This document shows positions 1 to 9,362 of a stretch of 64,000 bases of DNA, piece after piece. The stretch is from an uncultured Roseobacter sp. (GTDB lineage: Bacteria; Pseudomonadota; Alphaproteobacteria; Rhodobacterales; Rhodobacteraceae). Location: contig NZ_CANMNK010000012.1 of NCBI RefSeq assembly GCF_947499265.1, forward strand, positions 30,324 to 94,323, in the 5' to 3' direction. The notes under the pieces are model-generated. The model saw nothing but the letters and a program-made list of their open reading frames with translations. It was not told where the DNA came from and ran no database searches. A program made the position numbers and the translations under genes. The stretch's first letter is position 1. Every line of letters starts with the position of its first letter.

Positions 1-1
1 G

Positions 2-613
2 ATACCCCGTGTTGACCCCGACCACTTCCGTGAATTGAGCTTTGACTATCGAACTGATCACAAGAACTTTCACTACTGCTCGTTTGCGTTAAGCCTTGGT
101 CAAAAAATTGTACAGGACCCGAAATTCATCGAGTTTTGGGCATCTTTTCCCCTCACCAACAAAAAGAAGCGCACAGTGCGGCGGGGCGAAATTGGTTTGA
201 CCGCATGGATCTTACGGCGAGGGTATTCGCACGCAGAGACGCTTGGCGTGCACCGTCTTGCTGAATGCTTGGGCAAATTGAGTGATCCGGAATTGCGAGA
301 CGTTGCACGGCACGTGATCGTCTTGGATGATTCACGCCTTAAAAAGGCGAAGGCGAACGTCATTCTGTCGATCGATAAGCTTAGTCGTACTGACTTGGTA
401 AACTTCGTTCTGATGGTGGCTGCGCGACAGGGGACTGCCTATGCCCTTGCTTACTATTCGGTTTTGTTTCTCGGGTTTCCGTTCCTAAAGAAATCACCGC
501 TTTGGTTGGATCAAGATGCAGCCAAGATATCTTCTTTACTGCTTGGAGCGTTGTCAGAACCTGCCGCAGATGAAGCATTGATGGAAGCAAACGACCTTCA
601 GCTTTCAAAGTGA
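2..613 (+). CDS. C-terminal part of an RgpF-like rhamnan synthesis/glycosyltransferase protein (5' truncated by window)
   Basis: The frame is open from the first bases of the window, so the gene starts outside it; the TTG at 35 is not a convincing start. About 203 residues remain, ending at the TGA at 611-613. The stretch FIEFWASFP followed about 12 residues later by RRGEIGLTAWILRRG resembles the C-terminal region of rhamnan-synthesis F (RgpF)-type proteins, which add or modify rhamnose in surface polysaccharides. The rest is a helical tail with no motif I recognise. Base composition is clearly more AT-rich than the exopolysaccharide genes downstream. It converges on the ABC exporter gene. 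The family assignment is from pattern memory only; another polysaccharide-modifying protein is possible. Confidence 0.5.
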   Translation: MPRVDPDHFRELSFDYRTDHKNFHYCSFALSLGQKIVQDPKFIEFWASFPLTNKKKRTVRRGEIGLTAWILRRGYSHAETLGVHRLAECLGKLSDPELRDVARHVIVLDDSRLKKAKANVILSIDKLSRTDLVNFVLMVAARQGTAYALAYYSVLFLGFPFLKKSPLWLDQDAAKISSLLLGALSEPAADEALMEANDLQLSK

Positions 614-727
614 TTGTCCGCAGCTTTACCGGCTCTTTGTAAAATCGCGCTTGCGCCTGATACCATGCTGCGCATCGCAGATCACATCCCGACTTCAGAA
701 CAGGATATTTCTGGGCACAGCCTGATC

Positions 728-2512
728 TCAGCCCAGAGTGGCTGGTCCGGAGCTAAACTGCCTGTCGTAAAGTGTCTGGAACAAGCCATTTTGCGAAAGC
801 AGCTCGCCTTGCGTGCCTTGTTCCGCAACTTCGCCGTCCTTGATCACAACGATCTTATCTGCATTCAGAATGGTAGACAGCCTATGAGCGATCACAATCG
901 TGGTACGCCCCTTGGACAGCTTCTGCAGCGCTTCATTCACAAGGAATTCGGATTCTGAATCGAGCGCACTTGTTGCCTCATCCATGATAAGAATGGGACT
1001 GTCGCGCAGGATCGCGCGGGCGATTGCAATACGTTGGCGTTGACCGCCCGACAGGTTGCCACCATTTTCGCCCACATCACTGTCATATTGCTGCGGCATG
1101 CCCTGAATGAAGTCATGTGCATTAGCGGCCTTGGCCGCCGCGATGATCTCGTCGTTTGTGGCATTCGCCCGACCCATTGCAATGTTCTGCTTGAGCGAAC
1201 CTGCAAACAGAAAGGTTTCCTGACCCACAAAAGCTATCTTGTCCCGCAGGGAGGCAAAGGTGGCCTGCCGGAGATCAAAGCCATCGATCTCGATTTGCCC
1301 CTGTACGGGATCGTAAAGGCGCAGGATCAGGTTGATAATCGTGGATTTCCCGCCACCGGACGGCCCCACCAGCGCTGTCGTCTTGCCCGCCTCGAAGGTC
1401 ACGTCAAGATTGCGCAACAGGGATTTGTTATCCTCATAATTGAAGCTGACTTTGTTAAAGATAATTTTGCCCGGACCTTCCGGCAGATCGCGCGCATCGG
1501 CCTCTTCACTCACCGCAATCGGAGTATCCAGGATCTGATACATCAATCCGACACCAACGAGGCCCGCCTGAATCCCAACACGCATTCGGGCAAGCCGTTT
1601 TGCCGGGTCATAGGCCATCAAAAGTGCCGTCACAAATGACATCAACTCACCCGGAGATGTCGCAGCATCACCGAAGATACTGACTGTGCTCAAAGCCACG
1701 ACGGAGGCAATCGCAAAGCCTGAAAGCGTCTCCATTAGCGGGCTGGTAGCTCCGGAGAGGCGCGCCATCGCATTCGAACGGCTTTCGACAGTCGTAACGG
1801 CCGTGTTCATCCGAGCGGCCATATGCTTTTCCAAAGCAAAAGCTTTAACCACGCGGATGCCCGTTGAGGTTTCCTGTAGCACCCTGATGATCTCAGCGGC
1901 AGAGACCATATTAGCCTCAACAATACCTTGCACCCGTTTGAGGATCTGACGCACGCCGAGGATCGCAAGTGGCCCGAAAATCAGCGAAAAGAACGACAGG
2001 GTTGGCTGCTGATATATCATGACGATAATCAGTCCGATCAACGTGAGTAGATCGCGCACAAATCCCGTGATCAGAGTATCAATTACAGTACGCGCAGCAT
2101 GTGCTGAAGCAGTGACCCGCATCAGGATGTTGGAGGTATCGAGCGTATTGAAAAACGCCACACCATGTTCGAGCAGACGATCATAAAGCCTGCGTTGTTG
2201 ATCGGCGACAATCCGGTTGCCTGCGCGGCTCAGCGCAACGACCTGCACGTAGCCTGCAAGGCCCTTCACCGTGAAGATCAGGGCAACAGCACCGGCAATG
2301 GCAAAAACTTTATTGCGGTCGCCTGATTGCACCATGGAATCAATGATATCTTTCATAATCCAGGCAGTGAGTGCCGTCGTAACCGCAATCACGATCATGG
2401 CAACAATCGCCACACCATAGCTCAAAGATTGAGAGCGCAGGTTTTCACGCAAAAGCCGTTTGAGCATTTCGCTTTTTTCGCTGTTAACGTTTGTTTGAAA
2501 ACTATCGATCAT
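728..2512 (-). CDS. MsbA-type ABC exporter (fused TMD-NBD)
   Basis: A 594-residue half-transporter. Residues 30-320 form the six-helix ABC exporter membrane domain. The C-terminal ATPase domain has Walker A GPSGGGKST (383-391), the Q-loop near Q431, the signature LSGGQ (487-491), Walker B ILIMDE (506-511) and the H-loop IAHRLS near 547. It would act as a homodimer in the inner membrane. MsbA-family relatives flip lipid-linked glycans or lipid A, which fits a surface-polysaccharide neighbourhood, but the substrate cannot be read from the sequence. The gene converges with the upstream RgpF-like fragment and has the same relatively low GC. A dedicated Wzx-like flippase lies at 53.3 kb, so this may serve a different glycan. 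Confidence 0.9.
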   Translation of the reverse strand: MIDSFQTNVNSEKSEMLKRLLRENLRSQSLSYGVAIVAMIVIAVTTALTAWIMKDIIDSMVQSGDRNKVFAIAGAVALIFTVKGLAGYVQVVALSRAGNRIVADQQRRLYDRLLEHGVAFFNTLDTSNILMRVTASAHAARTVIDTLITGFVRDLLTLIGLIIVMIYQQPTLSFFSLIFGPLAILGVRQILKRVQGIVEANMVSAAEIIRVLQETSTGIRVVKAFALEKHMAARMNTAVTTVESRSNAMARLSGATSPLMETLSGFAIASVVALSTVSIFGDAATSPGELMSFVTALLMAYDPAKRLARMRVGIQAGLVGVGLMYQILDTPIAVSEEADARDLPEGPGKIIFNKVSFNYEDNKSLLRNLDVTFEAGKTTALVGPSGGGKSTIINLILRLYDPVQGQIEIDGFDLRQATFASLRDKIAFVGQETFLFAGSLKQNIAMGRANATNDEIIAAAKAANAHDFIQGMPQQYDSDVGENGGNLSGGQRQRIAIARAILRDSPILIMDEATSALDSESEFLVNEALQKLSKGRTTIVIAHRLSTILNADKIVVIKDGEVAEQGTQGELLSQNGLFQTLYDRQFSSGPATLG

Positions 2513-3069
2513 CGTGACAGTGCCCGGATCCCATGAGGTCCCTTACGTAGGGGGGATCATTGGGCCTGTAAAGGACCACTGCCGCAAGGCTCCGCTGATC
2601 CATCGCAACTGCGCCAGAAACTCAATGCGCTTCAAATCCCTCTCGCTCATCGTCACCCATGTCATATCTGCTCTCGCTGTCTGTTCTCATTGCAGACGAG
2701 AGTGACACTTCTGCTTTGCTTGCAGGTGATATTTGGCCTCTGCAGCTACATGAAACGAGACTAGATAAGGATAGTTATGCAAATAAATCACGCTGACTTC
2801 TAATAATTCCGCTTTGATGGCGGCACAGGGTCTCGCCCCCTTTGGACCAAAATCGCGGGTATTTGGCCTCTCCTGCCAGCGTCCATTTCAGTCTTTGAAC
2901 TGCATCATGAGAGGCAGATAAGCGGATTTCGCGACCGTAAGTGCTCAACAATCAGCGACAGTTTACCACAAGCGGGTTTTTTCTCGCCGCAGGGCTGGCT
3001 TGTTACAATACGCCCATCTTATGGTCCGCAAGCCAAGAGCTTTTCGTTAACAGAAACTGATTCCCCCAA
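2513..3069. other. 557-bp divergent intergenic region between the ABC exporter and the arylsulfotransferase-like gene
   Basis: No convincing gene. It should hold the promoters of both divergent genes. Next to the exporter start lies a nested inverted repeat: outer arms GATCCC (about 2527-2532) and GGGATC (about 2553-2558) enclose CCCTTACGTAGGGG. Two exact copies of TATTTGGCCTCT occur at 2730-2741 and 2860-2871. A possible 63-codon frame at 2514-2705 has no recognisable features and was not called. Confidence 0.5.
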
Positions 3070-4395
3070 ATGACCCGCAAACCAGATGCCTCTTTGCTGA
3101 TTTTCCGCATTTGCGCGGTGGTTGTCGTGCTCGGCCTCGCCTTTACCTACGGCGTTATGGCGCAAAAACATCGTCTCTTCCCGATGCCGCAAATCAGAAG
3201 CGCCACAGAACAGATCAAGGAGCTGCTGGCGCCCAGCGATCAGATCCTCGTGGCCAGCAACGTCCGCTACGACACCCCCGTTGAATCGCTGCTGCCGGAT
3301 CGCCTCGCGCCGGGGCTGCTGATGGTCGCGGAAATCGTGCAGGACCGCGATACCGCCGTGCGGATCATCGACAGAAGCGGGCAGACGATCCACGAATGGC
3401 GGCCTGTGTGGTCAGAGGTCTGGCCGGGCAGCACAGGCAATTTCCCCGAAGACCGGCGCCCCAAGGGCGACAGTGGCATGTATCTGCATGGGGTCGATAT
3501 CCTGCCGGATGCCAGCATCGTGGCGAATTTCGAACATCTGAGCTCCTTCCGCATGGATGTCTGCGGCGCGGTCTCCTGGAAGCTCGACAACCTCGGACAT
3601 CACGCCGTGCATTATTCCGATCAGGGCGCCACCTGGGTGGCCGCCGAACGCTACGTGCAGCAGGGTCCGACCGGATACCAGAACCACGCCGCCCCGCTGC
3701 GCTCCTGGACATTGCAGGAAGTGTCGGATGACGGCGAGGTGCTGCGCGAAATCTCGATGATCGATGTCTTCCTGCGCAACGGGCTCGAGGGGCTCTTGTT
3801 CATGTCGACCCTGTCCAATGGCCGCACCGTGGTGCGCGGCGACACGCTGCACCTCAACGATGTGGACATCTTCCCCGAAGGCATGGCGTCGAGCGTTTTT
3901 GACCCCGGCGACATCATGGTCTCCCTGCGCAACATCAACACCATCGCGGTCTTCGATCCCGACACGCTGGAGATGAAATTCGTCTCTACCGGGCAGGTTC
4001 TGCGCCATCACGACCCCGATTTCATGCCCGGCGACCGCATCTCCATCTTCGACAACCGCAATCTGACGCCCTCCACCGAACCGATCCCGCCCGCCAGCCG
4101 GGTGGTGGAGGTCAATGCGCGCACCGGGGAGGCCAGCGTGGCGCTGAACGGGGAGGGCCCGGACGGGTTCTTCACCAACATCATGGGCGTGCACCAGCGC
4201 CTGCCCAACGGCAATATCCTGGTGACCTCCAGCGGTGAGGGCCGCGCGCTCGAATATCTGCCGGACGGACAACTGGCCTGGCGCTACAGCAACAGGATCT
4301 CGGAGGAGATAAACGGCCGGATCTTCATGACAAAGCTGCTGCCAGCGGATATGGATGCTGCATTCTTCGAGACACGTGCAGCCACATGTAATTGA
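3070..4395 (+). CDS. Membrane-anchored arylsulfotransferase-family (ASST) protein
   Basis: A 441-residue protein with an uncleaved-looking membrane segment at residues about 9-30, then a beta-propeller-like domain. HGVDILPDASIVANFEHLS and HLNDVDIFPEG resemble the repeated histidine-containing blades of the arylsulfotransferase family. Characterised ASSTs move sulfate between phenolic compounds without PAPS, using a catalytic histidine. Here it is followed by a small membrane protein and a PAPS-type sulfotransferase in one transcription unit, so a role in sulfating the exopolysaccharide or a carrier is plausible. The sequence does not prove catalysis, since many family members are uncharacterised. 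The ATG at 3070 is chosen because it directly precedes the anchor; no strong Shine-Dalgarno site is visible. Confidence 0.75.
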   Translation: MTRKPDASLLIFRICAVVVVLGLAFTYGVMAQKHRLFPMPQIRSATEQIKELLAPSDQILVASNVRYDTPVESLLPDRLAPGLLMVAEIVQDRDTAVRIIDRSGQTIHEWRPVWSEVWPGSTGNFPEDRRPKGDSGMYLHGVDILPDASIVANFEHLSSFRMDVCGAVSWKLDNLGHHAVHYSDQGATWVAAERYVQQGPTGYQNHAAPLRSWTLQEVSDDGEVLREISMIDVFLRNGLEGLLFMSTLSNGRTVVRGDTLHLNDVDIFPEGMASSVFDPGDIMVSLRNINTIAVFDPDTLEMKFVSTGQVLRHHDPDFMPGDRISIFDNRNLTPSTEPIPPASRVVEVNARTGEASVALNGEGPDGFFTNIMGVHQRLPNGNILVTSSGEGRALEYLPDGQLAWRYSNRISEEINGRIFMTKLLPADMDAAFFETRAATCN

Positions 4396-4414
4396 TTATT
4401 GAAAGGGTACCCCA

Positions 4415-4633
4415 ATGAGATTTCTTGCCTTTTTCCTGACCGCCTTCTGCATGGCCACCCCGGCCTTTGCCTATATCGGCCCTGGGGCGGGTCTGGGTGC
4501 CATCGGCATCCTGATCGCGATCATCGGCGGCATCCTGCTGCTTGTGGTCGGCTTCCTGTGGTACCCGATCAAGCGGATGATGCGCAAAAAACGTGACGGG
4601 GCTGAACCCGCCCCCGGCACCGAGAACGAATGA
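4415..4633 (+). CDS. Small conserved-looking membrane protein with YIGPGAG motif
   Basis: A 72-residue protein that I do not recognise as a named family. It has an N-terminal signal-like helix ending in TPAFA, then YIGPGAGLGAIG, a second hydrophobic helix (about 30-52) and a short basic and polar tail. It starts 19 nt after the arylsulfotransferase-like gene, and its stop overlaps the ATG of the sulfotransferase gene (ATGA at 4630-4633). The three are therefore very probably translated together. A membrane partner or chaperone for one of its neighbours is a reasonable guess, but it is inference only. Confidence 0.7.
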   Translation: MRFLAFFLTAFCMATPAFAYIGPGAGLGAIGILIAIIGGILLLVVGFLWYPIKRMMRKKRDGAEPAPGTENE

Positions 4634-6090
4634 CCGCATTTCTGGTCTCCCTGGTCGCCGTCTTCGGGTTCGCGGCCGGGATTTACGGCACGGGCATCGT
4701 CGGGGCGGCGCAGCGCGCTATCGCCCAGGCCAATACCGGGCTTTCCGCCATGCTGGACAGCGGCCTCTCGGATGACGAGAAGGAAGCGGCTGTGCGCAAG
4801 GCGGGCATCGCCCTGATCGTGGGCAGCGGCGCCATCGCCTGGCGGCTCGTGGCCTGTCTCGCAGCCGCCGCCCTGCCGATCTATCTGGCGGAATTCGCCG
4901 GGCTCGCCCCCTCTGCCGCCGTCTTCGATCTGATGCTGCGGCTTGATTACATCATCGGGGTCAGCGTGGCGCTGATCGTGCTGGTCTGGCTGTTCAAGCG
5001 CAAAGATCCGGATAAACCGCAGACCGGCTATGGCAGCGGGGATCGGTTCCTGCACATGCTGGCCTTTTCCGGGCCCGGCATCCAGAAATTCGCCATCCGG
5101 CTCGAAGACATGTTTCTGGGGCGCAAGATCAAAGGCGTCGCGGATCAGCCCCCGGTGCTGGTGACCTCGCTGGCGCGGGGCGGCACCACCGCGGTGCTCA
5201 ACGCGCTGCACGATCTGCCGGGCATGGTCACCCATACCTACCGCGACATGCCCTTTGCCACAGCGCCGCTGCTCTGGAGCCGCCTCAGCGCGCCGCTCAA
5301 ACGCGAGGTCGCGCGGCAAAAGCGCGCCCATGGCGACGGGCTCAGCATCGATCTCGACAGCCCCGAGGCCTTTGATGAGATCTTCTGGATGCTCTACTGG
5401 CCGGGCAAGTACAAAAGTGACCGCATCCCCCTCTGGACGCCAGAGGATGCCAAGGCCGAGGCCGCGGGCGTGTTTCGCAAAATGTTCCGCAAGATGGCGG
5501 TGCTGCGCGGCGGCGGGCGCGGGCGATACCTGTCCAAGAACAACGCCAATATCGCGCGGTTGCAGCTGCTGCCGGAGATGTTCCCCGATTGCGGCATCGT
5601 GGTGCTGCTGCGCAACCCCGCCGCCCACGCGGCCTCATTGCTGCGCCAGCATGAGAATTTCCTGACCCTGCAGGCAGAGGATGATTTCGTGCGCCGCTAT
5701 ATGCGCGACATCGGCCATCTGGAATTTGGTCAGCTGCACAGGCCCATCGGGTTTGACGGCTTCGATCCCGGCGCTTACGACCCGCGCACCCCGGATTACT
5801 GGCTGGCCTATTGGATTGCCGCCTTTGTCCAGGTGCAGGCCCATGTGGCGCAATGCCATATCCTGGCCCAGGACGACCTGCGCCAGACGCCCGATGCGAC
5901 CATGCAGGCGCTTTGCAAGGGGTTGGGGATCGAGACCGGAGAAGTCGATTTCGCCAGCTATTTCCGCAACACGCCGGATGTCACGGACCGCGATGTCTTT
6001 GACCCCGCGCTGCTGGCACAGGCCGACAAGCTATATGCCGCCCTCGCCCAATACGCCGTGGGCCCGCAACACTCGGACAAGGCCTCCTGA
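4630..6090 (+). CDS. Membrane-anchored sulfotransferase
   Basis: A 486-residue protein. Hydrophobic segments at about 2-22, 58-88 and 105-122 precede a cytosolic-type sulfotransferase domain. The 5'-phosphosulfate loop is VLVTSLARGGTTAVL (176-190) and the 3'-phosphate motif is VVLLRNPAAHAASLLRQ (324-340), so PAPS is the expected sulfate donor. The long N-terminal membrane part is unusual for bacterial sulfotransferases and would place the enzyme at the inner membrane, where lipid-linked repeat units are built. It is translationally coupled to the small membrane protein upstream through an ATGA overlap. It converges with the nucleotide-sugar dehydrogenase gene with only 4 bp between them. Confidence 0.85.
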   Translation: MTAFLVSLVAVFGFAAGIYGTGIVGAAQRAIAQANTGLSAMLDSGLSDDEKEAAVRKAGIALIVGSGAIAWRLVACLAAAALPIYLAEFAGLAPSAAVFDLMLRLDYIIGVSVALIVLVWLFKRKDPDKPQTGYGSGDRFLHMLAFSGPGIQKFAIRLEDMFLGRKIKGVADQPPVLVTSLARGGTTAVLNALHDLPGMVTHTYRDMPFATAPLLWSRLSAPLKREVARQKRAHGDGLSIDLDSPEAFDEIFWMLYWPGKYKSDRIPLWTPEDAKAEAAGVFRKMFRKMAVLRGGGRGRYLSKNNANIARLQLLPEMFPDCGIVVLLRNPAAHAASLLRQHENFLTLQAEDDFVRRYMRDIGHLEFGQLHRPIGFDGFDPGAYDPRTPDYWLAYWIAAFVQVQAHVAQCHILAQDDLRQTPDATMQALCKGLGIETGEVDFASYFRNTPDVTDRDVFDPALLAQADKLYAALAQYAVGPQHSDKAS

Positions 6091-6094
6091 AAGG

Positions 6095-7369
<1,275 letters not shown>

Positions 7370-7383
7370 GGCCCCTGCCCTTT

Positions 7384-8418
7384 TCAGGTGTCGTAATAGT
7401 CGCGGAACCACGCCACGAATTGCGCGATCCCGTCGCGGAAATCCGTCTGCGGCTTGTAGCCTGTGAGGTTTTTCAGCAAATCGGCATTGGCCCAGGTGGC
7501 GGGCACATCGCCCATCTGCATCGGCATGTAATTGCGGATGGCCTCGCGCCCCAGGCAGCGCTCGATCTCATCCACGAAATCCAGCAGCCGCACCTTGTCG
7601 GAATTGCCGATGTTCACCACCCGGAAAGGCGCCACCGGGCTGAGGTTGTCGCCGGGCACCGCCACAGCCTCCGCCCCGGGCAGCGCCGGCACCGCATCGA
7701 TCAGCAACCGGATGCCCCGCACCAGATCGGTGACATAGGTGAAATCGCGAAACATCTCGCCGTTGTTGTAGATGTCGATGGGCCGGTCCTTGAGGATCGC
7801 ATCGGTGAATTTGAAAAGCGCCATATCGGGCCGGCCCCAGGGCCCGTAGACCGTGAAGAAGCGGAACATGGTGGTGGGCAGATCGTAAAGATGGGCATAG
7901 GAATGGCCCATCGCCTCATTGGCCTTTTTCGTGGCCGCATAGATCGTCATCGGCGTGTCGGCCTTGTCGGTCTCGGCAAAGGGCATCTCTTCATTGGCGC
8001 CGTAGACCGAGGAGGTCGAGGCCATCAGCAGATGTTTGACCTGATGGGTGCGCGCCGCCTCCATCACGTTGAAGGTGCCCACCACGTTGCTGTCGATATA
8101 GGCGCGCGGGTTTTCCAGGGAATACCGCACCCCCGCCTGACCGGCCAGATGCACGATCACATCCGGCTCGAACTCCGCCGCCATCGCGGCAAAGACATCG
8201 GCCTCTTCCAGCATGGCGGTGGTGGCGCTGAAGGCCTCGTTCTGCAGCAGCATCTGATGGCGCCGCTCTTTCAGGCGCACATCATAGTAATCGGTCATGC
8301 CGTCAAAGCCATGCACCCTGAAGCCCTGCTCCAGCAGCAGCGTACTGAGGTGGAATCCGATGAAACCGGCAGAGCCGGTCACGAGTACTTTGCGGGCGGG
8401 TGAATCTGTCATGGCCAC
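7384..8418 (-). CDS. UDP-glucuronate 4-epimerase-like SDR enzyme
   Basis: A 344-residue extended short-chain dehydrogenase. The NAD-binding GSAGFIGFH is at 15-23, and the catalytic Ser/Tyr/Lys set is visible as ASTSSVYG and [17 protein letters not shown] and [20 protein letters not shown] are typical of UDP-glucuronate 4-epimerases (GAE/LpsL type), which interconvert UDP-GlcA and UDP-GalA. Paired with the dehydrogenase it suggests a galacturonate or GalNAcA building block, although exact substrate preference cannot be read. It is in the same minus-strand run as the BY-kinase, Wzz and ExeA-like genes. MTDSPARK (codon 3) is an alternative start. Confidence 0.87.
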   Translation of the reverse strand: MAMTDSPARKVLVTGSAGFIGFHLSTLLLEQGFRVHGFDGMTDYYDVRLKERRHQMLLQNEAFSATTAMLEEADVFAAMAAEFEPDVIVHLAGQAGVRYSLENPRAYIDSNVVGTFNVMEAARTHQVKHLLMASTSSVYGANEEMPFAETDKADTPMTIYAATKKANEAMGHSYAHLYDLPTTMFRFFTVYGPWGRPDMALFKFTDAILKDRPIDIYNNGEMFRDFTYVTDLVRGIRLLIDAVPALPGAEAVAVPGDNLSPVAPFRVVNIGNSDKVRLLDFVDEIERCLGREAIRNYMPMQMGDVPATWANADLLKNLTGYKPQTDFRDGIAQFVAWFRDYYDT

Positions 8419-8454
8419 TTTATTGGCGCGCGATGGGGAAAATTGCCAGAGACC

Positions 8455-9294
8455 TCAGGCGTAATCCCCATAATATTCTTCGGTAGACTCCAGATGGCGA
8501 CAGCTGTTCAGCACCACTCCCAGCACGTTGGTATGTTCGGCCACTTCGCGTTCGCAGACATCCAACTGCGACACCTTGGTGTGCTCGGCGCGCGAAATGA
8601 TCAGCGCGCAATCCACGTTTTTCAGCACCGCCCGCGCATCATCCGTCACCAGCATCGGCGGCAGATCATAGATCATGATGTCCGGCTCGAATTCTTTCTG
8701 AATGTCATCCATCACCGAGACCGCCTTCTGCGACAGCAGGATCTGTGTCGGGTCGCTCACCGGGTTCTTGGACATGGAAATCGCCACATTGGTGCGCAAC
8801 CGGACCATCTGCTCCGCGGCGCTGACCTCTCCGGTGAGCAGCGCGCGCACATCATGCTCGGGACGGTGTTCAAAGATCGACGCGATCCCGGGGCGTCTGA
8901 AATCCAGATCAAAGAGCATGGAGCGCACTTCCTGCTGGCGGCTGAAACCCACCGCCAGGTTACAGCTGATCGTGGTCTTGCCACAGCCTTTGTCCGGTGA
9001 GGTGATCCCCAGGCGCGTCCAGCCGTTCTGCCGCATCAACAGGAAAATCTTGGTGCGCAGAATGTCGAAAGGATTGGCCTCGGCCTGCGCATTGAGGGTG
9101 ATCACCCGATGCGCGGTCAGGGTGTCGGGATTGGGCTCGATCGGCTGCAGATCGTCCCAGACCGGCGGGAACGGCCGGATCAGCGCCGGGGCCGCAGGCG
9201 ACAGGGTCTTTGGCGTGCGGCGGCGCGGGGTGCCGGCAGAGGCACCGCCCCGGTCGCGGCGGGCCTTGCTAAGCGCTTTTTGCAGTTTTTCCAT
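8455..9294 (-). CDS. BY-kinase / CpsD-CapB-like ATPase for exopolysaccharide synthesis
   Basis: A 279-residue P-loop ATPase. Walker A is SPDKGCGKTT (99-108), Walker A' is MLFDLDFRR (126-134) and Walker B is IMIYDLPP (206-213), the set found in bacterial tyrosine kinases of the Wzc C-terminal domain type. The tail carries tyrosines Y274, Y275 and Y278 in EEYYGDYA, a short version of the autophosphorylated Tyr cluster. The first 60 residues are basic and proline-rich. Such enzymes bind the cytosolic face of a Wzz/GumC partner and cycle phosphorylation to control polymer length. That partner is the gene immediately upstream in the operon, 68 bp away. Confidence 0.85.
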   Translation of the reverse strand: MEKLQKALSKARRDRGGASAGTPRRRTPKTLSPAAPALIRPFPPVWDDLQPIEPNPDTLTAHRVITLNAQAEANPFDILRTKIFLLMRQNGWTRLGITSPDKGCGKTTISCNLAVGFSRQQEVRSMLFDLDFRRPGIASIFEHRPEHDVRALLTGEVSAAEQMVRLRTNVAISMSKNPVSDPTQILLSQKAVSVMDDIQKEFEPDIMIYDLPPMLVTDDARAVLKNVDCALIISRAEHTKVSQLDVCEREVAEHTNVLGVVLNSCRHLESTEEYYGDYA

Positions 9295-9362
9295 CGATTC
9301 CAGTCTCCTGGCTTATGTCACAAGAACGGCTGTCCAAAAGGATCCGCAGGGGTTTCATCACA

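Noticed and set aside
2514..2705. A 63-codon plus-strand frame in the first intergenic region
   Set aside because: No recognisable pattern, no good ribosome site, and it lies on the likely promoter of the ABC exporter gene.
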